The position numbers were made by a program, and so were the translations under genes. Below are positions 1 to 12,200 of a DNA stretch of 64,000 bases, piece by piece. Origin of the DNA: Trichobilharzia regenti. Lineage: Eukaryota; Platyhelminthes; Trematoda; Strigeidida; Schistosomatidae. The stretch spans positions 43,823,804 through 43,887,803 of the forward strand of contig OX235262.1 in NCBI GenBank assembly GCA_944472135.2, written 5' to 3'. A model generated the notes under the pieces. That model ran no database searches and was not told the DNA's origin. It saw nothing but the letters and a program-made list of their open reading frames with translations. Numbering within the stretch: the stretch's first letter is position 1; each line of letters starts with the position of its first letter.

Positions 1-6
1 CTATAG

Positions 7-206
7 GATGAAGGAGAGAATACAGTCATTGCAGTACATAATTATAATCCTGTAAGAGAAAATCAATTACCTTTACAAAAAGGTGAAAAATATTATGTAG
101 TCAATCAGAGTAATGCTCAATGGTGGTATGTTAGAAATATGGCTGGTCAATTAGGTTACGTGCCTACAAATTATGTTCACAAACCAAATAGTTTAAATTC
201 ATTTGA
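7..206 (+). CDS. Tec-like kinase exon a: SH3 domain
   Basis: The reading frame is closed by TAG at 4-6, which is also the acceptor CTATAG, so the exon begins at 7. It ends at 206 before GTAAGT in phase 2 and encodes residues 1-66 plus two bases of codon 67. The SH3 fold is recognisable from AVHNYNP (ALYDY position), [12 protein letters not shown], the NAQWWYVR Trp pair and GYVPTNYV at the end. SH3 domains bind proline-rich partners; the Trp pair and the PTNY motif needed for the binding groove are present. The first Tyr of ALYDY, a known autophosphorylation site in mammalian Btk (Tyr223), is His11 here. This is the first exon in the window but not the first of the gene, since no start codon is seen. 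Confidence 0.92.
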
Positions 207-3200
207 GTAAGTTTATTTCAGTCGTGTTCTTGCCTTGCTGTTTTTTATATATGTGTTGTAATAGTTTGATGGCGACTCTAGTCTATGAAAGTTTACACCT
301 GTTCTGTTTTCGACATAGAACTTTGCACCGATGTACGGCAGTTCAAGTCGCCACACTCCATGTAGCACACAAAGAAAGAGAAAAAAGTAAAAAGAGATTC
401 AAAACAGAGATATGAAGCAAAAAGTATAGTAATATTGAAGAACAATGCGGTTTTATTGGGTATTATAAGTCACGAGTGGATGCATCTGCGCCAGCCATTG
501 AGAACGATTTTGAACCATATCACCAACTGTCTCCAGTCATTCGTTTTCACTGTCCCGAAGACCCGAACCAATCAGGAAGCCTACATCTCCCTACGTGGCT
601 CGCTTAAACTAGCTGTTTTGGATTTCATTCACTTATGAAGCCATGTTTTAGTTTGACCACCAGTGGCTCTTTCCTAAACTGTTCTTATGTCAGTTAACAT
701 TGCTCGTCGAGGAAGGCGACGGCTAGGAATACGTAACACATGTCTTAACCATCTCAGTCGATGCAGCTTCACAGCCTCGTCGATTGATTTCCCCTCCTTA
801 CCTAGTACTCGACGCCTAACCTTAACATTGCTCACCTTATTATCCCACTTCACACGGGAGATAGAACCCAGACACCTATGATTGAAGACAGCTAGCCACC
901 CTTTTCATTTCTTCCACTCTCAATGGCCAGGTCTCACATCCATAAAAGAGGATGGAGCGGACCGCTGAGCAGTACACACGCCCTTTTACACCGAAAAATT
1001 AAAGTTGGATTTTTGTTGTTGATGAGGAAATCAGACATTTCAATTCAAAATTGTTTGTTTTATCATTATTATTCAACAAATTTATTAGTCTCTGTTACTC
1101 ATAATACTTACACAGAGATCTTGTTTTGTGAGATTCAGACGTTTTCTTTCTGTATTTGGAAATAATAATTAATTTCATCCTATGAATGCATGCAATGAAA
1201 CACTAGACACGTGATGATAGCATTGTCACAGGAGGGTTCAGTTGAATGTTTTTTGATGAATCCTAGTATGTGCATAACTCTTCGGAACCTAAGAAGGGTG
1301 AGTGTAGGTTGTAGGTTTCAGCCTTGTACGTCTGTCTCTCTGTCTGTTTTCGACATAGAACTTTGCACAAATGTGCGGAAGTTCAAGTCGCCACACTCCT
1401 CCCTCCTTGTAGCACACAAAGCAAGAGAAGAAAGTAGAAGAAATGCATAATAGAGACAGTAAACAGAGGTGTGAGAAAAGGAATAGTAGTAACGAAGAAC
1501 AAAACAGTTTCATTGGAAATCATAAGTCACAAGGAGTGGATGCATCTGCACCAGCCATTGAGAACGATTTTGAGCCATGTCACCAATTGTTTCCAACCAT
1601 TGGTTTTTACCGTCCCGAGAACCCCAACCAGTCAGGAAGTCTACACCTTCCTACGTGGCTGACTGGCTTAAACTAACTGTTGTAGATTTCATTGACTGGT
1701 GCCGCTAGCTCTTTTCCAGCCTGACCCTATGTCAGCTAACATTGCTCGTCGAGGAAGGCGATGACTAGGCATACGTAACACATATCCTAACCATCTTTGT
1801 TGATGTAACTTCACAGCCTCGTCGATTGATTTCCCCTCCTTACCTAGTACTCGACGCCTAACCTTAACATTGCTCACCTTATTATTCCATTTCACACGAG
1901 AGATAGAGCGCAGGCGCCTTGTACCTGATCCTGTGTGACAGGGACATATGCTGCTGCCTAAGAATGACAGTTGTCTTCGCCATTCAAGTGACATCCTCAT
2001 TTATTACTTTGTTAAATCTCAAACTTGATATATTATAGATGAAGAAGAGGATGCACCACACAAAATCTCATAGTTTGTTCAATGACTAGAATACCGCCCG
2101 AACGCCCAGGCCGAAACAAGTGGTTGTTTTAAAGAACTACCACCGAGTTTCTGAATCACAGGGCAGTGGAGCAGCGACAGAAGCTACATTTCCATGGATG
2201 CTGGTGACTAAAACAAATTCATACTTCATTCAATCTATTGTAGTTCTGGAGCCCATGTACACCATAAGTTAAGAATCAAGGTTTCCCAGCTCTCGTAGGT
2301 AGATCTAGATTCCCAATAGTGTGGTCGCAAGCTCTAGACGTTCTCATTCGCCCTTCCACTTCTGTGAGGAATACTCCTACCGCGTGAAGGCAGTGAACAG
2401 GACTTAGTGAAATGACTATGTGAGTCAAAAAACGAGTAACCAGTAAGAATATATCACTGGTTGAACAATTGGTGGTCTATCAGTTCTCAGTAATTTACAT
2501 TACAGTAATAAAAATTATTGTTTCACTAAAATGTGACTCATTTTGACTTAACTTTGCATCTAGTGTCCTCGAATACGCGCTTATGCTAGAAATTTGTTGG
2601 CTTTCATGGGTTAAATACTTTTTGATGCGTATACGTTAACAGCAACATTATACTTGGTTTTGTAGCATTTCCTAAGATGTCACTTACCTATCAATGCCAA
2701 AGCACCATCGTCTTCATGGTATGCCGGCCACCTGAGAAAATACAACAAACCAAAATCGGATGAGATAATTTTATGGTATTAACTTGAAAGGAGCTTCAAC
2801 ACCAGCTATTATTTGTAAATATGCCATTTCTACAAAAGCTACAGGAAAAAACATGTTTTCTTTTGATACAGACATAGCAGATAGCGGCAACGGTAAAAGT
2901 AAAAGATTTTAAAATCATTCTGTTAGTGGTTCTAACTAACTGAGTTTCAACGTAAAACCTTTGCAAAGCAAGTGCAGAAGTCCAGTTCACCACACTCCAT
3001 ATAAAACACTCAAAGGTAGGAAAAAATTTAAAAGAATTATAATAAGAAGAAATGTACGAAGAAAAAAACAATTACATGAAAGAAAAAAAGGACACAATGG
3101 ATCTCAAAGATTACAAAGAGTGAATGCGTTGGAGCCATTGACAAAGATCTTGAGTCACACCACCGCCACCACCAGTCTCTTAGCATCCTGATGATCCCAA

Positions 3201-6200
3201 TAAGACAGTCTAAATCTGCTCGTATGACTGGCTCAAATTAACTGTCAAACACCTCATGGATTAATTGCATTGTTTTGATTTGACTACTCCTAACTCTTCT
3301 TTTCAATTTAATCCTATGTTGCGAAGCATCGTTTATCGATAAAGGTGATGGCTCGGCGGGCGTAATACGTTTCCCGGCCATCTCAGTCGATATAGCTTCG
3401 CAATCTCATCTACTGACTTTCCCTCCCTCCTCCCCCATACCTAAGACTCTCTACGTCTAATCTTAATATTACTCACCATATAACACCACTGTTGGTAATT
3501 CTGTTTATTAAGTAACATGATTTTCTAAAGCTAGACTTTGTAATTACTGGTTATTCATTCACTGTCTAGTAAACGTTATCTTTTGAATAATTAATTTTTA
3601 AAAAAAGAAATCAAACTGACTTTAATTAGTTTCTTAGTTTCTAATTCTCATATAAGTTTTCAAGAATTAACTTCTAATACTTTAAAGAAAGATCAGACGA
3701 TTTGCAGAATTCATCTTTAAGCTAAACTTGCTAACTCATTTAAACTGTTTGTATTCGTTGGATCAAGCAAAAAAAGGAAACAGCCTTCTCATCAATTCGT
3801 ACTTTCGCCACTTTCGTTATATTTTTAAATATTCCTCTACATTCCGACTTGAATAGAGTGCTTCAAAACCGTGAGCTTTAAAGCCTCAGTTAGCGGTGGT
3901 GTTATTTTTACCGGATGAGGTTTTCAACCTCACACCTTATCTTTCCTCTTTATCGAACTTATTACGGGCTGGTGAATGCATTGGCTGGGAATCGAACTCA
4001 GATTTTTCGCATCACTACCAAACATTATTTTACTCGACCACCGACACACTTTTCATTATTAGTATTATGTCTGTATTCTTTTTCGATAAACATATCATTA
4101 AAAACATTAGACAATTTAATAAACCTGGCCAGTTGATAGTTACTATCTATCCTCTTTGAATATAGTAAACGATGTTCGTAAACCAAGTGGTCTGGTGGAG
4201 CTGGTGGTTCAGGACTCGATCCCCCGACTGACGCACTCGTAAACGTCGCTAAGCCGGTAGTAAGGTCGGTGAATAGGGGATGTTGGGTGTAATGGTTGCA
4301 ACCCCGAAAAAATTTTTAAAAAAACCCATCGCCACCGAAACTCAAAATCTGTAGCTTGTGAAGCCCTATGTTCTACTCAAAATGCAAAGGAATAAATTAA
4401 ACATCTAAAATGAACAATGTTCAGTTGTATTTATCATATTTCTTTTTATTTTATGCACTTTGATAGTTGGTATTACAAAGATATTACGAGACAACAAGCT
4501 GAAGCTATTTTACTAGATGAGAATCGTGAAGGTTGTTTCCTCGTACGTGATTCAGTTAGCAAAAAGAACACATATACTTTGTCAGTTACATCAAAAGACC
4601 CTGAAGCGTAAGTTGCACTGGAAATTAATTTCATAATAATTTAACACTTCATATATATATATATAGTAGTAAGTATTATTAACTTTTTTTCCAAAGCTAT
4701 TCAGTCATGTTTTATTTGAACTCTGGCCAAGATTTAGACCTAATAGTTCCACAAACATTGAGCGGTGAGAGGACTATGTTTGTGGAAATCTCTGTCTCTC
4801 TGGCTTCTATAAACATAGTTTATATATATATATATATACAGTCATGTGTTGAATGCTTTTTTAGCTAGAAATATTGTCTCGCATTTCAGCCAGTCACTCC
4901 AAGTTAGTCAATGCCTTCATATAATGTCACTCTTTTTTCCCGTAGATGAAGTATATTACTTTTTCGAGACAATGTAAACATCTTGTGACGTGATATGATC
5001 AACATTCAGATTACCCTAAAGAAAGTTACGGCATAAAAGTGATTATGTAGAAACGAAAATGGCTACATATATTTATTTACTTCCATGCTCCAAACCATCA
5101 GTGTTAGTTACGATACTAATTAACACCTGTGAAATTGTTGATATATGCCAAATGGTTCCAAGTCACCTAGAAAACATCGTTTGAGCTAACTGACTGATTT
5201 AATAACGTGAAACTTTATGCAAAAGTTCATCATTTCAAATTGCCACAAATCAGAAAAGCACCCAGAAAGTAATAAAGCAGAAATGTCAAGACATGAAGAT
5301 GGGCGAAAATGTCTGGGTAAGCGAGTAACTTAGTAAAGATTATCACGCCTTCGATGATAAATGGTGAATAAATCTGCACCATTGTCATCTGTGGTGCGTC
5401 GCTGGCACAGCGGTAGAATGCTCGCCAACCACGCAGGTAGTTCAGGGTTCGATCCCCGGCCGACGCACTCCTTTACCTCGCTAAGCCAGTAATAAGATTG
5501 GTAAAGAGGAAAGACTGGAAATGAGGCTGGCTAGCAACCCCATCCCGTAAAAATAAGCACCACTGCTACCGAAACTTCAAGCCTTTAGCTTGAAGTCCCA
5601 TGCTCCACTGGGAACGTAAAGGAAAAAAATCTGTCAACGGTTGTGAGCCATGCTACCGAATGTCCCTAACGATTAATCTCTCATGTTTCGAAGTCCTTAT
5701 TAAGGTAGCCTACACACACGTCGGTAAATAATTCCATGACCTGCTGCCAATTTTTCTGTCTAAGTACCTTCAAATCTTTTCTGGCCGTATCCTTGTCGTT
5801 AAGGTTGCGTTTCAGCATGCTTAGCACATATTGTAGCTGTCTAAATCACTGGTGCCTCTTCCAGTGAACTTCCCGCGTTACCTAAAGTTCCACACCTAAA
5901 TTCATTATTTATCATATAGGGAACGGTCAAATCGTATTATGTATGGTAAAAGCCGCTAATCCTTTCATATGTACCTTTATTTGTTAAGTCTAACAGTTGT
6001 ACAGTAGGATATAGAGAATTGATGCACACTTTACTCGCTAGTCGATAGGTTATGACACCTACAGCGAAGGTGACACATGCTAGATATGCCGTGCATGTGA
6101 GACAACATCAGCAACTAAACAATTGCAGTGGTCAACACATTCAACCATTTCACTTCTTATAAACGATGTGTACTATCTAATTCAGCATTAGCGTATACTC

Positions 6201-9200
6201 AGAAATTTCATTATAACATGTTCTGTGTCCCTGCCAATTATTTGAAAACTCACTGAGAGATGGTAGTACACAAAGTAATATTGAACATGTTTGGTTGAGA
6301 TCCACTATGTATCAAATTTTGAAAGCTTCACATCGGAACTAGGCATTTTTTGCGAGGACCTGAAACACTTGTTTCCCTTGGTTAATTTAAACCGATCAAG
6401 ATCTGAGTCTTTATCGGGATAAAAAATAGTGCTGATAAATAACTTGAAGTCACGAGGGTTATTATTATTATTAAAATGTAAGTATACGAATCGGTTTAGC
6501 GCATTGTTTGTGAAGCAGGAGGGACATTCATAATTGCACTTTCTTAAGGCAACTGACTGACATACGATAATCAGTCGAGGTAAATCAAGGCTTTATACAG
6601 GCAAAAATGTAAGTAGTAGTTCACTTTGCAAGTGCTATTGGAAGCAAAGAGGTAGCGATGTCAACGTCACAATACCCTGATACCTGGACTTTGGTTTTTT
6701 TTGCATTAAAATTTTGTTATGATTTTAACGCACCTAGTTGAACTCACCGTAAATATTCCAACCCTTTTTGTTCTTTCATTTATACCTTACAAATCTTTTC
6801 GCTTCCACACGAATCATTTTCTTCTAACTCTTCTTCTTGATTCTAAACCTCTGTCATCTTATATACAATATATAATCTTTGGTTTGATTGTATCAATATT
6901 TACTGCCGTGCGCATTTATGTTTGCTTGTTCATCGGTGTACTGAAGAATTTCGATGTTTCCTTCTAATTCAATTTCGAATTATTTATCTATTTATAGAAA
7001 CCTTTGTGATTTTAGCTTATTGATAGCTGGAGGGCTTGAAGCTCTACAAGTGAAAAACAATATAGTTGACAGAAGAAGTAGCAAAGACAGGACTTCAAGT
7101 GAAGATGTCTGATTAACAACAATAAAAACAAGCACGAATCACCATCAATGGGAGATATTTGAAGGAAGTCACTTCTGTCACTTATCTAGGTAGCATCGTT
7201 TCAACTATAGGCTGCACGGATGATGAGGATGTTAAAAGTAGTCAACATCAGATTGGAAAAGCAGGGCAGATCTTCATTACTCTGATATTAGTGCGGATTG
7301 CCGCACTAATATCAATTCAGGCTTTCTATGTGGTTAAGCGGCATGGTGCATGTGAGCCACCGGAAGCATTTCCGACAGGCTACTCCAAACTTTCATTGAC
7401 AGCTACGTTCTCTGCATACTGAAAGTCAGATAACCGGTCAGAAAGGATTAGCAATGCGGAACTCTGGGAACAAACCAACCAAAAATCTATTACGCGACAA
7501 ATATGCAGAAGGAAATGGAGTTGGATTGGAGACCGTTGGGTGACATCATGCACCAAGCAAACCCTCGAGAGGTACGCGAATGGGAAACGACAAGTTGGGC
7601 CATTGGTTTGAGGACGACACAGAGGAGATCATGTAAAGAGAAAATGAGAGCTTATTTGTATTCGTCGCGCCAGCTAAAACGGATTGCTGAGAAAAGAGTG
7701 AAATTGAGATATGAATATAAGAGCAACAAAGTTCAGCGAAGAGTCTCTTTTTGGCGAATTCATCCACTTAGCTGTACAATCGCATTTATATATAATTATT
7801 GTGTGTGTGTGTGTGTACACGAGGATCGTCAGACAAAAATAAAAATTAGTTAACGTCATCAAAATGTTTTTAAAATGTGATGAATAATCAAAATTGTATC
7901 TAGGTTGGGGGGTGGGGGTGGTGGAGATTGGTAGGTATTGACAATGGTTGCGTAATATGAAGTAGGAGGATAATGGAGACACGTGTCCGAAATAAATTAT
8001 GTAATAGGTAGAAAGAGTAAATAAAGGATTAGTTGAGAAGATTTTACTAAGACGTCATACAAAAATCAAGAAGAAAAACAGAACAAAGGACATTATTCAC
8101 AAAGCACTAGAACTTGGAGTTACACCCAGCGTAGAAGGAGGAGGTGGAGAAGTTTCTTCTGTAAACATAAATCAGGGTTTTCTATCCGGATCGTTAAGGC
8201 CTAAGTAATCCAAAGTATACGGAAGCTTAACGCTTTCCGGAGGCTTCTTTTGACTTTGTAGACGACTTTGAATAAATTCCCCTTACCCATTGAGTGACCA
8301 GTGTTAAATATATGTTCATTTATAGCACTCCTTATTGATCCACTGTTACCTTTTCTTAGCCAAGCGGGATAATGTCCTTTGACTCTTTTAGATAAAACAC
8401 GCATCGAATAACCTATATATCTCGCTCCATGTGAGCAAGTAAATTGGTGGTCAGAAGTGGTCGAATGCGATAGTTTATCTTTGGAGTTGTTGATGAACAA
8501 TGAACGGCTTGAAAATACAAATCGTAATTTAGCAGGAGAGAATGTTCTTTTCAGGGCACTAGATATTGTTTTCTTTAGGATATTGGTCATAAGGTCACCT
8601 TTGAATGACATATTCATGCTTAGCGTCTTCTTCAGTGCAGAGATGGGTTGTTCTCTGTTGATTTTCGGCTTTATGTGTTTGTCTATCAAATGAAGTGGAT
8701 ACCCATTCTCACTTAGTGTCTTCCTCAAAAGAGTGATCCCTTCTTCTACTGATTTTTGGCTGCATATTCGGCGGATTCTAGTCACAAGAGATATTATGAA
8801 GTTCCGTTCGCCATTGGTGGGTATCCAGCTGGCCGTTACACGTATGCTTTCAATATATTGATTTCTTTAGAGTCCCATCAGTCTTCTTTGTTAGTCGGAC
8901 GTCCGAAAATGACATTGTCTCTCCGGCCTCTGCTTCAGTTGTAAGTTTGGTGGCAGCTATTAAAAACCTGAAGGACATTATTCAGGTCACATTTATCATT
9001 ACAGATGACAAAAGTGTCATTGCATGGAGGATTTAATCATGAGCTGACATCAGTTAGAGAACCACACTGATGTCAGCTCATGATTAAATCCTCCATGCAA
9101 TCAAACAAAATCCCTACAAAAACCAATACTTGAAAAAGTGTCATTAACGTACCTTTTATACAGAAAGACGTTTTCGGTTTCAGTGGACCATTTTCCAAAC

Positions 9201-12200
9201 TTACAAGTAACCGACCTTAAAGGTGAACCCATAGCCACACCATCTTGCTGTCTATAAATATGCATATGAGGTATGCTGCTAGAATCCAATGTTCCTTTCG
9301 GAGCTTAAGTATTATTATTATTGTTCCCTTGGGTTCCTAGTGGAACATAGGGCTTCAACTGCACGTCTCCACTTGCTTCTGTCTTCTGCTGTACTTTTCA
9401 CCTGCATCCATGTTAGTCCACACTGTTTCAACTCCTCCTCACAGAATCTCCTCCATGTCACTCACCCTTGGACGTCCCACTCGCCGCTTCCCTTTCGGGT
9501 TCCACTCGAGGGCTTGACGCGCGATGTCACCCAGTGGCCCCCTCAGCGAGTGTCCAATCCATTTTCACTTTCTCCTGCATATTTGTTAGGAGCTTTAGGG
9601 AATTATAATAATCATATACTCCCTTAAGTCGAATGGTCACAGTATTCCACCAGTTCACTGTACACTTTTTGGTTATTCTAGACGCTTTTTGTTTTGCTTA
9701 TAAATACTTAATATTCTCCTAACGAATTAACCAACACTATATTTCTGTCTCATCTCGTTATTGTATATATATTTTTGTCTATTACTACTAATGAAGAAAA
9801 TCGATTATTCCTGTCATCAAATATACTATTGTTATTGTTATTGGTAGTGGTAGTATTTTATGTTGCTATATAAACTACTAAAGAAAACTTGATTTGTAAT
9901 TTCTACCTTCATTCTCTTAATTGCTTTAAAGATAATTCACATCAATGTGTCTAGTTTTATTTTAAAATATTTAACATAATTAGGTTAAGTGTATCCATTT
10001 TTATTTTGGTTTTTAATTCTCTTCTCATTTTGATTTGCCTCATTTGCATTTTTTTCGTGTGTGACTTTCTCCAATATTTGAAAATATCTTGAGGGATATT
10101 CATCTTACTGGTATTGATTTAGACAGATGTGCGTATGTGTGCGTGTGATTCACTGGCTTAAGTAATTAAGCAATCAGTCCCCTGACTTAGATCTCATTCT
10201 ATCCAATTCAACTGATAATATTTACTAGATGACATCTCAGTTAATGTTAGAGTGAATTTGGGTAGTGTGACAGAGTATGATTCGAATTTAAATAAGTTTG
10301 TTCGATGATAGTATAACACAGTAGTGTAAAGGATTATTAAACTAGATAGCGTTTTGAGCAGTATTTATTGTTAATAATCATATCACATTGGATTCACGTG
10401 ACTTCCCTTTTGCCAGACTTACCATATTGTTTAAAAGTCAATTTCACTAAATATGCTGATAATCTGACAATTTCTAACCCAGTTGTTTCTACATTAGATT
10501 TTTCTGATATGAATAATTGGCCTATCTACTGAGATTAACCAATGATCCTAGTGAAATGCTATTATACTGGATCCTTCTAAATGTCAGACTGTTAGTTTTA
10601 GTTTCAGGCGTGAAAAAGACTTGCATGGACTGATTCAGTCCCATGATTCTTGTAATATGTACAGCACTGTGACAGGAAATAAATCGAATATTATTGAATA
10701 AGTTCTGTTATCTGAGTTTGGTTGATTTAATTGCGAAGCTGTCGTTGTCCTTCTAGACAGCATATTCAGCTTAAGTTTTAATATAAAATGGACTAATTTA
10801 AATTCTCCATAAACGATGCAATTGTATCTCATTCATGGAGAATTTAAATTAGCCCATTTCATGCTAAAACCTAAGCTGAATATGCTGTCTAGAAGGACAA
10901 CGAAAGCTTCGCAATTAAATCAACCAAATTAGATAACATAACTAATTTAACATCATCCACCTGAGCTACAAATCTCCATTATTTCAAAATCGAATATTAT
11001 CTATCTTGGTATTAATTTCTGTAGCAATATTTGTCGGTCGTCTCATATCTTGTTGCCACACTCCATGTAGCACACAGAGCAAGCTAAGAGGGTAAAGAGA
11101 GATACTAAACAGAAATATGAGGCAAAAAAGTAATAATATGGAAGAACAATATAGTTTTATTCAACATTATAGATAACAAAGAGTGGATGCATCTGCGCCA
11201 GCCATCGAGGACAATTTTGAGGCATATCACCAATCATCTGTTTCTAGCCTTCATTGGTTCTTACCATTCTGAGGACCTCAACCAGGAAGCCAGTGTACAC
11301 CTCCCTTTGTGGTTGGCTGGCTCGCTGGCTTAAACTAACTGTAGTGGATTTCATTGACTGATGAAGCCATGTTTGTTTTAGTGTGACCAGCACTAGCTCT
11401 TTTCCAACCTGATCTTATGTTAGCTAACATTGCCCGTCGAGGAAGGCAATGGATGGCTAGGAATGCATGTGTAACACATATCGTAGCCATCTCTCTCAAC
11501 CGGTGTAACTTCACAACCTCGTTGATTGATTGATTTCGCTTCCCACCTACCTAGCACTCGACTGAGGCCTCACTTCAATATTGCTTACCTTATTATGCCA
11601 CTTAACACGGGAGATAGAACGCAGGCATCTACGATCAAAGACAGCCAACCTTTTCATGGTAGACACTAATATTTGCAAGCAGTTGTTTAAAGTCATCTTT
11701 ATAGGATTTTGGACATCCTCTTTATTATCAACTTTCTTGTTGTATCACCTTGGATAAAACCATAAGAATTTATACTTGCAAGGCTTAATATAAAAATTCA
11801 ACCCTACCATATATAGGTCAGGTGTTGTATGGAGAGACAGATGTCAGAAAAGAGCTTATAAACCTACTTAATCTGTGGGTGTACAGCAATTTATTACCAG
11901 TATTATTAATATTGCATATATTATTCTTCCTGTTAGCTTCACTTTTTCAGTTTTATTATTTTTGACACTTTATTTGTATTTATTTGTAAAACGAAACAAA
12001 TTGTTGCACTAGGTACAATTCTGAAATTTCATTCCCTACAATTATTATTGTTTGGAATAAAGTGCTTATTATTATCATTAGTAGTAGTAGTACATTATCC
12101 TGTATTTCTACTTCTTCGCGTTGTTTTGTTTCCTAACACAATTTTTTTCACATGTTCAGCTTTGATTTCGCGTCATTACTAATACCTGTACTGTGTGTCC

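Noticed and set aside
6719..6967. 82-codon hydrophobic open frame in intron 2
   Set aside because: The hydrophobicity follows from T-rich composition; no second exon or homologue is recognised.
8457..8693. Plus-strand 78-codon open frame
   Set aside because: It is the antisense shadow of the Penelope-like frame on the minus strand.
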